50,662 nucleotides of DNA from Ralstonia sp. ASV6 (GCF_016429285.1 NZ_JAELUI010000022.1:1-50662); one strand, 5' to 3'. Positions 1 through 7,044 are shown, numbered from the stretch's first letter. Numbers and translations: made by a program. Notes: a model not told the origin generated them from the sequence alone.

Positions 1-127
1 CCGACTGCCAACCCACCTGAACAGCCGCATTGACGAGCTGCTTCCTCACAATTGGCGCCTGGCGCGCTGAAGATACTCTCACTCACAACGCAGTTCGACT
101 GGCAAGGTGGTATCGCCGGACGCTTAC
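1..127 (+). mobile_element. right end of an IS66-family insertion sequence (truncated by window edge)
   Basis: The window opens inside an insertion sequence. The last 22 codons of an IS66-type transposase end at 70. After 50 nt of end sequence comes CGGACGCTTAC at 117-127, whose complement GTAAGCGTCCG is a typical IS66-family terminus. The 8-bp target duplication usual for this family cannot be checked because the left end is outside the window. Downstream sequence (from 128) reads as the interior of another gene, so the element has cut that gene. Confidence 0.72.
2..70 (+). CDS. IS66-family transposase, C-terminal 22 residues only
   Basis: An open frame entering from the left edge encodes RLPTHLNSRIDELLPHNW and stops at TGA 68-70. 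The RLPTH...RIDELLP..W pattern is the usual C-terminus of IS66 TnpC transposases, DDE enzymes that move the element. Only the tail is visible, so the catalytic residues and integrity cannot be judged. The inverted-repeat end 47-57 bases downstream supports the call. Confidence 0.72.
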   Translation, partial: RLPTHLNSRIDELLPHNWRLAR

Positions 128-500
128 GGGACATCACCGGGGCGACATCAAGCTACGACAGCTTGCCGAGAAAACTGGAATGTCACCGCTTTACGAGTTC
201 GCCTACAGACGACTGTCGGGGGAAGCCGCTCACCCAACGCTGACATCCTTGGAGCGGCATATTGGTAGAGGGAGCGCAGGGCAGATCAAGACGCTCACTT
301 TCCGCCCGCAAAGGGAAGGTTTGGAATCCATCTTGTCGGCGAGCATCTTTGCCATCCTCGCGGCCATGGACACACTCGGAGAGGTATTCACTCACCTGGA
401 TATGCGAGACACCATAGCAGCGCACAACGCACGTCATCACGCGTTATCGCCGAGTGCCCCCGATTCTCCGGTCATGGGATCGGATCAGACTGACTCCTGA
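128..500 (+). pseudogene. DUF5677-like protein, 5'-truncated by the IS66 insertion
   Basis: The frame runs open through the insertion-sequence end and continues to TGA 498-500. It encodes about 123 residues that look like the C-terminal half of a DUF5677 protein: an alpha-helical segment with YRRLSGEAAHPTLTSLERHI, resembling the Y..LS...HP....L motif of that family. The role of the family is unknown. No native start is left, because the IS end at 127 replaced the N-terminal part, so the product is probably not made. The ATG at 30 lies inside the IS end and is an accident of reading frame. Confidence 0.5.
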
Positions 501-525
501 CTCCCGATTGAGCCATGCATGCTAT

Positions 526-1296
526 TCAGCTGCAGCGAACGACCCGAGCAGCGCGCAGCTCTGCCATGGCTTGCAAGATGCGCTCGTCTTTGCGCTTAAT
601 CCCCTTGAGACGAAGATACTCGACGTCCTCCCAAAAGCCGACAATCCCGTTTGCAAACTGCACGAGCAGTTCGCGTGGGAGAACTGCCTGCTCAAACGAA
701 GGCGGGGATGGGGGGGCTGTTGGTGAGCCCTGAGCGAACCATCGATCGGGGGCTGACGACCAGGTTGGCCATAGCTCCGGGTTGCTACGAAAGAGTTCGG
801 CGGCTGACCGCCCGTCTCCGTGCCGGCAGGCATTCCCTACCCGCTGGAGCAGATCCAGATCACCCCAGCTGGGGAATGCAGAGAGAGGAATACCCCTCAG
901 CTCCGCGAGTAAGGCGCTTAGGCCAATGAGGCCATCATGCCGAGCTGTGCTGAGCTGCTGGCTTCTGCGCGGACCAACGGCAATACACGCGCACAACCAA
1001 TTGCGCAGCTGGCGCTCCCAAAGAGACTGAATCGACAAGCAAAACGCCTGGACGGTGGCATGCAACAACGCCTCGGCGTCCGCTCTTGCAAACATCCAGC
1101 CGCCCTCCTGGTTGTCGGACCAACGAGCAATATCGGCATCCAGCGCTGTGAGGGCCGGATCCACCACGTCACGCATAAACGCGCGGATTCGCGGGCGATA
1201 GAGAATGGCCTGAATATCGGAAGAGTGCTCACGCCAATGGTATGTGTCGAAGGTAGCGTCGAACGTGTCTCCGCATTGCTCGCCCCTTTCAATCAC
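526..1296 (-). CDS. conserved hypothetical protein, possibly HEPN-like
   Basis: Encodes 256 residues, mostly predicted helix, from a GTG at 1296 that overlaps the TGA of the preceding gene (GTGA, 1293-1296), which suggests translational coupling. Residues near the middle read LQRVGNACRHGDGRS, an N..RH-type helix motif like those in HEPN and abortive-infection proteins. The R-x4-6-H spacing of catalytic HEPN nucleases (RVGNACRH) is nearly satisfied. This is suggestive only. No signal peptide or membrane segment is visible. It is the last gene of the minus-strand series and ends just short of the IS-truncated gene. Confidence 0.6.
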   Translation of the reverse strand: MIERGEQCGDTFDATFDTYHWREHSSDIQAILYRPRIRAFMRDVVDPALTALDADIARWSDNQEGGWMFARADAEALLHATVQAFCLSIQSLWERQLRNWLCACIAVGPRRSQQLSTARHDGLIGLSALLAELRGIPLSAFPSWGDLDLLQRVGNACRHGDGRSAAELFRSNPELWPTWSSAPDRWFAQGSPTAPPSPPSFEQAVLPRELLVQFANGIVGFWEDVEYLRLKGIKRKDERILQAMAELRAARVVRCS

Positions 1297-1790
1297 GAAT
1301 GCCTCGCCGTGGCTTCTTGATAGCTTTTGCAGTTGGCTGTTTTATTGTGGTCGATCACAACCACATGCTTTGTGTCGTCATAACAGGCGACAAGGTATGG
1401 CGTGACACCATACTGTGCTCCCTCTACCAACGCTCTGGTGACCGGGTCGGGATACCCTTCCCGCCACATGAATTTCGCCCTCCATAACGCCTCGGTGTCC
1501 ACGGTCGGGTTCGCATTGGCGCGCCAATCGACCGTCCAGCCTTTCGGAGCTACGCGCTCAACCAATGTGCTGAACTTGGAGCTGCCGTGCAAGTGCCAAT
1601 CTTCATCGACGGCATCACGCCACGTGCCCGCCAGGCACACCAACGGCGTACCGTCGATTGCCTTGTCCACGCCTGCGTCAGGAGTACAGGGGCGACCAAT
1701 CATGGGTTGGTTGTAGAGGAACACCGCTGCGCCCGCCGCGAGCATCACCGCGACAAGCACTACGGCGAGACGCGTCCTGGTGATCTTCAT
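1293..1790 (-). CDS. TcpQ-like membrane-anchored pilus biogenesis protein
   Basis: Encodes 165 residues from MKITRTRL; the reading frame is open to 1820, but the extra codons lie in a duplicated gene fragment. Residues about 7-26 form one hydrophobic N-terminal segment (signal anchor). The C-terminal part has W..HGSSKFSTLVERVAPKGWTVDW followed by a V..ALVEGA..GV.PY..AC..TKHVVVID pattern. This resembles the TcpQ C-terminal domain found in type IVb pilus and conjugation clusters, which assists the outer-membrane secretin. The prepilin peptidase at 8652 fits the same job. Family assignment is from pattern memory and moderate. Confidence 0.55.
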   Translation of the reverse strand: MKITRTRLAVVLVAVMLAAGAAVFLYNQPMIGRPCTPDAGVDKAIDGTPLVCLAGTWRDAVDEDWHLHGSSKFSTLVERVAPKGWTVDWRANANPTVDTEALWRAKFMWREGYPDPVTRALVEGAQYGVTPYLVACYDDTKHVVVIDHNKTANCKSYQEATARHS

Positions 1791-1816
1791 GTTGCTACCC
1801 TCCATATTTTTCTTCG

Positions 1817-1873
1817 TCACAAGTATGGCCTCAGTGCGGCCCTCAGATCGTTTTCACAAAGATCCCCGGCATC
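1817..1873 (-). pseudogene. duplicated 3' end of the Toprim gene (18 codons plus stop)
   Basis: On the minus strand this reads DAGDLCENDLRAALRPYL and a stop, a near copy of the last residues of the Toprim protein at 2735-3301 (DAGDLSENELRDALRSYL). At DNA level 1813-1873 and 2731-2791 agree at 54 of 61 positions by eye. The frame is not open further upstream, so it is a gene scrap left by a duplication or recombination, not an expressed gene. It lies directly upstream of the TcpQ-like gene. Confidence 0.75.
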
Positions 1874-1879
1874 ATGCCC

Positions 1880-2083
1880 TCACGCCTTCCACAGCGCTAG
1901 CTTCGAAGCTGCCAACACCCCGATTCCAATTCCAGCTGACACAGCACCGAACAGCCTCCAATGAACGCCTTGACAGTAGGCAAGCAACGCGACGCCTACG
2001 ATGGTCAGCACGGCGACTCCGATTGCAATGTGTCTAGCCAAGCGCGTTTCGTCTCCGAGGTCTTTGGTCTTTTCAAGAATCAT
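1880..2083 (-). CDS. small inner-membrane protein, 67 residues
   Basis: Start is taken at ATG 2083 (MILEKTKDLGDETRLARH), although an in-frame ATG exists at 2101. A short charged N-terminus is followed by two hydrophobic segments (about residues 18-36 and 45-60), so it should be a two-pass membrane protein. No family was recognised. It follows the small lipoprotein gene and probably shares its transcript. Confidence 0.6.
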   Translation of the reverse strand: MILEKTKDLGDETRLARHIAIGVAVLTIVGVALLAYCQGVHWRLFGAVSAGIGIGVLAASKLALWKA

Positions 2084-2108
2084 TGTGTTTACCCCAAACA
2101 TACGGCCG

Positions 2109-2219
2109 TCAGTAGCAAATCATCATGTTGCTGCCACCACACCGAACCGGCACACAGCCCGAGAGTCCTGCAGTCAGCAGCACTGCAACGCAAGCGCCCA
2201 AAACAAACTTCATCATCAT
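2109..2219 (-). CDS. small lipoprotein, 36 residues
   Basis: The frame starts with three consecutive ATG codons (2219, 2216, 2213) after AAGGAAG, and the second or third is best spaced. The product has a short positive N-terminus, a hydrophobic stretch VLGACVAVLLTAG and a lipobox LSGC. It should therefore be cleaved by signal peptidase II and lipidated at that cysteine, leaving a mature peptide of about 15 residues with two more cysteines. Entry-exclusion and VirB7-like lipoproteins of conjugative elements can be this small, but no specific role can be assigned. Confidence 0.62.
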   Translation of the reverse strand: MMMKFVLGACVAVLLTAGLSGCVPVRCGGSNMMICY

Positions 2220-2265
2220 GATCTTCCTTGAGCCGGCACGCCCGGCGTTTTCCCGCTGCGTTCCG

Positions 2266-2676
2266 TTACGCAACCAGTCGCAGCACTACATTCTCCGGCG
2301 CCCCTTCGGGTATCGGTACCTTCGCCCCACCGTGTGCCTCGGCCTCGAATTGGCGCCAATTCAATATGACCACCGACTGGACTTGCTGTGTGGTTTCGAT
2401 GTGCCGGCTGATAGCAAGCAGGTCGTTGATAGATCGGATGGCGCGACCACGCGCGATCTCGCAGTTGCCAAATCCCCCCGCCCCGTATGCGTACGAAATG
2501 AAGTAGCTAACGTAGCCGTGGGGAATTGATGGCTGCTTGTCGTGTCGATCACTTGCCGACGTTGTGTCCCGATTCGATGCGCTTACCTCTTCTACACTTC
2601 GCACATTCGCGCCCACGTCGTGAGGAGCTTGGCTACCACATCGTTGCGCAACCCACTCACGCAATTTCTGAAACAT
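2266..2676 (-). CDS. hypothetical protein, 136 residues
   Basis: Start MFQKLREW is chosen because AAGGAAGAG lies just upstream. The open frame continues further, but that part overlaps the 3' end of the Toprim gene. The N-terminal third is polar and probably disordered (RDTTSASDRHDKQ). The C-terminal part, beginning YVSYFISYAYGAGGFGNCEI, is likely folded. No signal peptide, membrane segment or known domain was recognised. Confidence 0.62.
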   Translation of the reverse strand: MFQKLREWVAQRCGSQAPHDVGANVRSVEEVSASNRDTTSASDRHDKQPSIPHGYVSYFISYAYGAGGFGNCEIARGRAIRSINDLLAISRHIETTQQVQSVVILNWRQFEAEAHGGAKVPIPEGAPENVVLRLVA

Positions 2677-2734
2677 GCTCTCTTCCTTGCTGTTACAGGC
2701 GCAGACTCTAGAAGAATCGCGCCCAAATGCTTCG

Positions 2735-3301
2735 TCACAAGTATGACCGCAGTGCATCCCTCAGTTCGTTTTCAGAAAGGTCCCCGGCATCCTTCCCGTC
2801 GGGCAAAAACACAGCCTCGTCCGCGAACTTCGCCAACTTCCTACCTGCGGCATCTCCATCGCAGACGGCGACTTTAAGCTGGGGCAAGCAGTTCAGCCAT
2901 TGCCGGAGTGGCTTCGGGTCACTCCCCAGCGTGGCCACGCAAGATAGCCCTAGGGCATGCAGTCTGCATGCATCAAAAACGCCCTCACAAAGGAACAGTG
3001 GGCGGCCTGGATCGACCGTTTCCAGCCCCCACACCGCCAGCTCCGGTGTTCGTCCACCGTAGCGGGAAACGAACGTGAAATACCGCCCTTCGCGAGGATC
3101 GCCATCGTGATTCTTCGGACGATCTGGCCGATAAGTCTGGTAGCCGACCATCTGCCCTGAGAAATTCCACAGGGCGAATGTTGCACTGTCTTCGGCCACG
3201 AATACGCCGCGATACCGTGAAGGGTTGAGCCATCGCTCTGCCAGATGTGCGTTCATTGCTTCCATGATGCTGTCCCGTATATCCCTTGCCTCGCGTGTCA
3301 C
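2735..3301 (-). CDS. Toprim-domain protein (primase-like)
   Basis: Encodes 188 residues from a GTG at 3301, five bases after the preceding stop and preceded by GGGAGAAGA. The second half is a clear Toprim fold: strand plus glutamate in LFLCEGVFDACRLHALG, then the D-x-D turn in VAVCDGDAAGRKLA, ending with the LPDGKDAGDL segment typical of phage and plasmid primases and DnaG/DnaB-linked Toprim proteins. There is no zinc ribbon or helicase domain, so it is a short version that could act with a partner. The element also carries a full DnaG at 37193. Its 3' end is duplicated at 1813-1873. Confidence 0.82.
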   Translation of the reverse strand: MTREARDIRDSIMEAMNAHLAERWLNPSRYRGVFVAEDSATFALWNFSGQMVGYQTYRPDRPKNHDGDPREGRYFTFVSRYGGRTPELAVWGLETVDPGRPLFLCEGVFDACRLHALGLSCVATLGSDPKPLRQWLNCLPQLKVAVCDGDAAGRKLAKFADEAVFLPDGKDAGDLSENELRDALRSYL

Positions 3302-3306
3302 GCGGT

Positions 3307-3798
3307 TTATCTTCTCCCGAGCGAGAACAGCACATCCATTGCGTCGACGGCATCTACGGTCACGGAATCGCCAGAGACCGCCCGTAGAGCTCGCGTCTTT
3401 GTCCGCGACACAATGGACGGAAGCTCACTGTAGCAGGCCTTGCACACGCTTCTCAGGCCCTTCGGCCCATTCTTGTCCCGATGGAAGAATTCCGTGGTCG
3501 CCGGCAGAACCTCGCCGCAACGCCCGCGGCAGCGCCACATCCCCTCATGAGACTGGAGCCTCGGCGTGCTGTCTACAGGACCCACCTGACCGGTCGCCCA
3601 GTCTGCGAAGGTTCTGATTCCACACCGGCCACGTGTGCGTAGGGTCCGGTCTTGCACCTCAAAGCCATCGGTGTTCCAAACGACGACTTTTCCGCCTGGT
3701 CTGGTGATGGACTCCTCGATGTGCTCCACCCGCCGGAAGTAGTTGGGGAGCGCTGCATTCTCGTAGCATTGCCCCACAACGATGTCCTCTTGCTTCAC
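3307..3798 (-). CDS. protein with C-terminal treble-clef zinc finger
   Basis: Encodes 163 residues from GTG 3798. The N-terminal half (about 1-85) is of unknown fold. Residues about 88-125 hold two cysteine pairs (CRGRC...CKACYSE) around the segment TTEFFHRDKNGPKGLRS. This is the zinc-binding treble-clef pattern seen in many phage HNH-type and related proteins. No histidine-asparagine nuclease signature is apparent, so nucleic-acid binding is more likely than cleavage. It sits directly upstream of the Toprim gene in one operon. Confidence 0.68.
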   Translation of the reverse strand: MKQEDIVVGQCYENAALPNYFRRVEHIEESITRPGGKVVVWNTDGFEVQDRTLRTRGRCGIRTFADWATGQVGPVDSTPRLQSHEGMWRCRGRCGEVLPATTEFFHRDKNGPKGLRSVCKACYSELPSIVSRTKTRALRAVSGDSVTVDAVDAMDVLFSLGRR

Positions 3799-3828
3799 GT
3801 TCCACTCTCTTAGGTGTCTCGGCCTTCA

Positions 3829-4001
3829 TTGACATGCGGACTGCTGCTTCGCCCGATTCGAACGGGAGCCAGAGCCCAAGTCGCACCACCCAACTGGTGC
3901 CCGGGAATTGAACCCGGTGCCGCAACTCTCGTCGCCACTATCCACAGGTACGCGAGATGTTTCCCATCTGCGCACCCCGAAAGCAGCAGTCCGCATGTCA
4001 A
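3829..4001. repeat. 21-bp perfect inverted repeat enclosing tRNA T-arm-like hairpins
   Basis: TTGACATGCGGACTGCTGCTT (split here as TTGACATGCG + GACTGCTGCTT) at 3829-3849 recurs inverted at 3981-4001, separated by 131 bases. On the minus strand the interior holds two T-arm-like hairpins: CCGGGTTCAATTCCCGG (within 3900-3917) and CCCGTTCGAATCGGG (3852-3866). The second directly abuts the closing stem, as the T-arm abuts the acceptor stem in tRNA. A small AGATG/CATCT hairpin also lies inside. No complete cloverleaf could be built, so this is described as a structured intergenic element and not as a tRNA gene. Each arm begins with TTGACA. Confidence 0.6.
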
Positions 4002-4028
4002 AGATTCTTTCCGACCATCCACCCGCCG

Positions 4029-4325
4029 CTAGGCGATCGGGTCCGGCCCTGTGTGGTAGTAGCCTTCACGCAGGGTTTCGGCCGGCATCACTACGCTGAA
4101 AGGCTTGCTGTTCGCCTCGCGGATCCACTCGTCCATGATTGCGTTCTGCTCGTCCTCGGACATCTGGTCAAACGGTTTCCGATCCATGGTTTCACCTTTC
4201 ATTCGCTCACCTTGCGCATCGCGCCACTGTTCAAACGTCGGCGGTCCGAACCGGCCCATCCTTGCTTCGTGACGGGCGTAAAAGGCCCGGGCTGCTGGTG
4301 ACAATTCTTGCGCTTTGTTGTCCAT
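4029..4325 (-). CDS. hypothetical protein, 98 residues
   Basis: Start MDNKAQELSPAAR lies one base after the TAA of the preceding gene (4327-4329), which suggests coupled translation. The product is soluble and rich in charged residues (RAFYARHEARMGRFGPPTF, then MSEDEQNAIMDEWIREA). No known domain or catalytic motif was recognised. It is co-transcribed with the gene at 4327-4698 from the promoter at 4727-4755. Confidence 0.65.
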   Translation of the reverse strand: MDNKAQELSPAARAFYARHEARMGRFGPPTFEQWRDAQGERMKGETMDRKPFDQMSEDEQNAIMDEWIREANSKPFSVVMPAETLREGYYHTGPDPIA

Positions 4326-4326
4326 C

Positions 4327-4698
4327 TTAGATGCGCTTTGCGCGAAAGTTCGCCTTGATGCCATGGCGCCCTTCCTGCTCATTGCGCTCTTGACGGACCT
4401 TTGTAATGGCGTCTGAGTGCGTGCGGGCAGAAACTCGAACCGTGTATTCACCGAAGGTTTGTGAGGCGCCGCTCCAGCCTCCACCCGAATGGGCGACGAC
4501 CTTCGGCTTTACCGTCACCTCGAAGTCGCGCAGCGATCTCAATTTCACCGGCTGCGCCTCTTCCGCGCACGACTCCGGCAAGCCAAGGCGTGCCTCAACT
4601 TCTTCCAATGTGCCGATAAACTCGGGCTTGTGGGGGCCGTTGGGGAAGGTGTAGAACTTGCCGCTACTCAGCAGACCGATGCGAGGGTCGAGATTCAT
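4327..4698 (-). CDS. hypothetical protein, 123 residues, first gene after a strong promoter
   Basis: The start is set at ATG 4698 (MNLDPRIGLLSSGKFY). The open frame extends upstream, but those codons overlap the -10 box of a near-consensus promoter and cannot be in the transcript. That leaves a leader of about 20 bases. The protein has an N-terminal half with FIGTLEEVEARLGLPESC and a C-terminal half rich in basic residues (TKVRQERNEQEGRHGIKANF). No family was recognised. Confidence 0.65.
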   Translation of the reverse strand: MNLDPRIGLLSSGKFYTFPNGPHKPEFIGTLEEVEARLGLPESCAEEAQPVKLRSLRDFEVTVKPKVVAHSGGGWSGASQTFGEYTVRVSARTHSDAITKVRQERNEQEGRHGIKANFRAKRI

Positions 4699-4726
4699 TC
4701 CAAGAACACAGAGCGTTGTTGAAGGC

Positions 4727-4755
4727 ATGATAGGTGCACATGTGCACCATGTCAA
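4727..4755 (-). promoter_or_regulatory. sigma-70 promoter with a palindromic operator in the spacer
   Basis: On the minus strand TTGACA (4755-4750) and TATCAT (4732-4727) are separated by exactly 17 bp. The spacer contains a perfect 16-bp palindrome, GGTGCACATGTGCACC (4733-4748). A dimeric repressor bound there would block RNA polymerase, so the unit starting at 4698 is probably tightly regulated. Confidence 0.75.
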
Positions 4756-4797
4756 GCCAGTCATCAACCCCATCCCATTCATCGCCAAGCAGCGTCG

Positions 4798-5502
4798 TCA
4801 TGCGGCGACCGGCCAGTACTTCGTCAGCAGAACCGAAAGGGCAGCTTCAGGCGTTGGGCATGCCACTACCTCATTGGGCCCGCCTAGCGCCACGCTGAAC
4901 GTCCATGTCTGCGACACGTCGCGAACGGTTTGAATGAAGAAGCTCTCACCACTTTCCGTTTGATACCAATGACGTCGATACTCGCCGGGCTTCTCACCCC
5001 CGCCAGCGAAACGAAAGTCGATTGTGCCGGCTCCGCGCTGAATGCGAAGCTGACGCTCGACTTCGGTGCAATACGCTTTGAATTCGTCACCGGTGACACG
5101 TTTGAACCACAAGAGCGAGTCCGGGCCGATCGTCGCTTCCCTGCCAGAGTCGTCCAAGACAACGACTGCGGCAGGGCATTGATGGGGGGCAACGGAAGAA
5201 ATGGGGTAGAGCCTCCCCGCCGTGAATCGGTGTTCGCCCACTCGCTGTGAGCAGGCGGCCTGGGTAGCCTCCAGGCGATCTTCGGGTTCTAGCAACCATG
5301 CAAAGCGATTCACGGTCGCCAGATTCATTTCGGGATTCATCTCGATCAGATCGGCGGCCCACAACTCGTACCTGGATTTTGCTCCGTCTTCGCTCCATCC
5401 CGCGTTGACGTGCTGACGAACAAAATCCGCTGCCACACGCGGATCCGTCTTCGGCGCCTGTTCAACGCCACCGATTGTTGTTGCTTCCGTTGTAAAGCGC
5501 AT
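4798..5502 (-). CDS. hypothetical protein, 234 residues
   Basis: Start MRFTTEATTIGG is chosen; the open frame extends 47 codons further but with low-complexity, non-coding-like residues. The product is soluble and contains DPRVAADFVRQHVNAGWSED, a DDSGREATIGPDSLLWFKRV segment and an aromatic-rich C-terminal half (YRRHWYQTESGESFFIQTV). No signal peptide, membrane segment or known domain was recognised. It lies downstream of the P-loop-like gene on the same strand. Confidence 0.6.
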   Translation of the reverse strand: MRFTTEATTIGGVEQAPKTDPRVAADFVRQHVNAGWSEDGAKSRYELWAADLIEMNPEMNLATVNRFAWLLEPEDRLEATQAACSQRVGEHRFTAGRLYPISSVAPHQCPAAVVVLDDSGREATIGPDSLLWFKRVTGDEFKAYCTEVERQLRIQRGAGTIDFRFAGGGEKPGEYRRHWYQTESGESFFIQTVRDVSQTWTFSVALGGPNEVVACPTPEAALSVLLTKYWPVAA

Positions 5503-5570
5503 GATGGTTTTCGTGAAATGCCTTCGTCGATAAGTGCAGCCAGACGTCGTAGTCGCCGCCGGGGATTTCT

Positions 5571-6395
5571 TTATGAGGACGCCAAGGGGCGCAGCGAGTT
5601 TGCGGGCCTCATGATGGTGTGAGTCGCAGAATGCCCCGGCCATGACAGCCGCACGCGCTCGACGGATTGGGAAGCAGTGGGCCCGCGTGCCACGATGGCC
5701 TCACCCGCCTGCAGGGCGCGTAGGTCGTGGGTGTCGCCCAGCAAGCGATGAAATGTCGCGTTTCCAGGTTCGCTAATTGAGTACATGAATACACGGCACG
5801 TTGCGTGTGCCGCCACTTGATCGTCGTGCAAGTGAGCAAACTCATCGCGATCGCTCACAACGAGTGTTAAGTTCAGGTCGACCACGTTCTCGACGAGCGG
5901 TTTCAACATTGCGGGCAGCCCTTGCAAGCCGCCAATCAGTCCGTCAAGGATCAACACGATTGAGCGCGTTCGATCTTGGCGCGCAGTGATGGCGCGACTC
6001 AGATCCAGAATGGCTTCCGTGCTCCAGACATCTGCCTCAAGCGCAGAGACCTCCAGCGCGCTCGGACCACACCAAAGGATCGCACCCGAGTTGACAATGG
6101 CATCCATGGAAACGGGCGCCAACTCCTTATTTCCCGCTACATCCGCGAAGCATTCAGCCTGACGATTGCTAGCCTCGGCGGCTGTGTAAATCGATGCCCA
6201 TATCCCCGGCTCGCTATGCCAGCCAACATAGATCAAACCAGCGCCACCTTGAATTGCCTGGCGGGCGATTTCGACAAGGAACTGGTTCCGCCCCGAGCCG
6301 AGTGCGCCGACGTTCTGTACGACTGATGGCCCGTCAAGATCGACCGCTTTTGCGAAAGGAATCGAGCTCGTTTTGTTGCCAAGATGAAGTTTCAT
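5571..6395 (-). CDS. P-loop-like protein with altered Walker A, possibly HerA/FtsK-type
   Basis: Encodes 274 residues from MKLHLGNK. Residues 24-50 read VVQNVGALGSGRN and then FLVEIARQAIQGG, in the position and context of the Walker A loop of VirD4/TraD/HerA-type ATPases. The invariant GK(T/S) is replaced by GRN (residues 35-37). A hydrophobic strand ending in aspartate, SIVLILDGL (about 145-153), is a Walker B candidate. The lost lysine suggests weak or no ATP hydrolysis. It could be a paralogue or regulator of the coupling ATPase. The family call is tentative. Confidence 0.5.
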   Translation of the reverse strand: MKLHLGNKTSSIPFAKAVDLDGPSVVQNVGALGSGRNQFLVEIARQAIQGGAGLIYVGWHSEPGIWASIYTAAEASNRQAECFADVAGNKELAPVSMDAIVNSGAILWCGPSALEVSALEADVWSTEAILDLSRAITARQDRTRSIVLILDGLIGGLQGLPAMLKPLVENVVDLNLTLVVSDRDEFAHLHDDQVAAHATCRVFMYSISEPGNATFHRLLGDTHDLRALQAGEAIVARGPTASQSVERVRLSWPGHSATHTIMRPANSLRPLASS

Positions 6396-6448
6396 AGAGT
6401 TTCCCAAAAAATTGGTTGTTGCCTATCGCTCGTTGCTTGAAGCGATGT

Positions 6449-6880
6449 TTAGTCGACTAGGCCAAGGTCACGACATTCGTCGTAGATGTCAGCCCACATT
6501 TCACACTCAATTTGGTCGTATGTTTCTGCAATCGAGCGCTTGTACTCCTCTTCCGCTTCATCGAGGAGGAGACCCACATCGATGGATTCATCCGCGGCGA
6601 TCGCCCATACCTCAAACAGGCGACGAAACCGGGGTATCGCAATCAGAAAACGATGTGAGCGTGCCGACACGTCCCCAAAGCATTCTTTTTTGTCGTCTTC
6701 GTATGGGGTGTTGCCAAAGACTGCGTAATGCACGAATGCGTCCATCCCGCCTTCAGCGCAGTACCGCTTGCGCATCCGGTCAGGTAAATGGAATAGGGCG
6801 AAGCCGATCAAGCCCTCTTCAGCCTTACGGTATCGCTCATTTGCGAGTTCCGCACGCGCTCCCAGGCTCAATTCTTCCAT
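6449..6880 (-). CDS. hypothetical protein, 143 residues, probably the 3' part of a frameshifted gene
   Basis: The ORF proper starts at ATG 6880 (MEELSLGARAELANERYRKA) and encodes a helical, acidic protein with C-terminal IECEMWADIYDECRDLG. The same frame is open upstream without a start codon and encodes a cysteine-rich stretch, CGHPAYDCPGCPERSQFC. That stretch joins, through a run of seven T (A on the plus strand, 6972-6978), to a short frame with a good ribosome site starting at 7044. The full product may therefore be about 198 residues, made by slippage, or the gene may carry a homopolymer error or mutation. Confidence 0.6.
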   Translation of the reverse strand: MEELSLGARAELANERYRKAEEGLIGFALFHLPDRMRKRYCAEGGMDAFVHYAVFGNTPYEDDKKECFGDVSARSHRFLIAIPRFRRLFEVWAIAADESIDVGLLLDEAEEEYKRSIAETYDQIECEMWADIYDECRDLGLVD

Positions 6881-6969
6881 TGATTCTTCTGTGCAAAATT
6901 GGCTGCGTTCTGGACAGCCTGGGCAATCGTATGCAGGGTGACCACAAGAATCGAGTGCGCGTTCCGCAC

Positions 6970-7044
6970 TTAAAAAAAGTCGGTGGAGGGATGCATCGAG
7001 GCGCCCTTGATGAGCTTCTTGACTTGATTTGCGAGAGTCGACAT
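6970..7044 (-). CDS. short ORF (24 residues) leading into the frameshifted gene
   Basis: ATG 7044 follows AGAGGGACAG and encodes MSTLANQVKKLIKGASMHPS and then DFF before TAA at 6970-6972. The stop lies in the TTTTTTTAA run. A -1 shift there continues as LSAERALDSCGHPAYDC and on into the ORF at 6449-6880. It is more likely the true 5' end of that gene than a separate peptide. Confidence 0.5.
   Translation of the reverse strand: MSTLANQVKKLIKGASMHPSTDFF

Noticed and set aside
3938-3946. DnaA box (CTATCCACA) and hence a replication origin
   Set aside because: One mismatch to TTATCCACA and no cluster of further boxes, iterons or AT-rich stretch nearby.
3829-4001. Complete tRNA gene on the minus strand
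   Set aside because: T-arm-like hairpins are present, but no anticodon arm of five pairs or consistent acceptor stem with a 7-base loop could be built.
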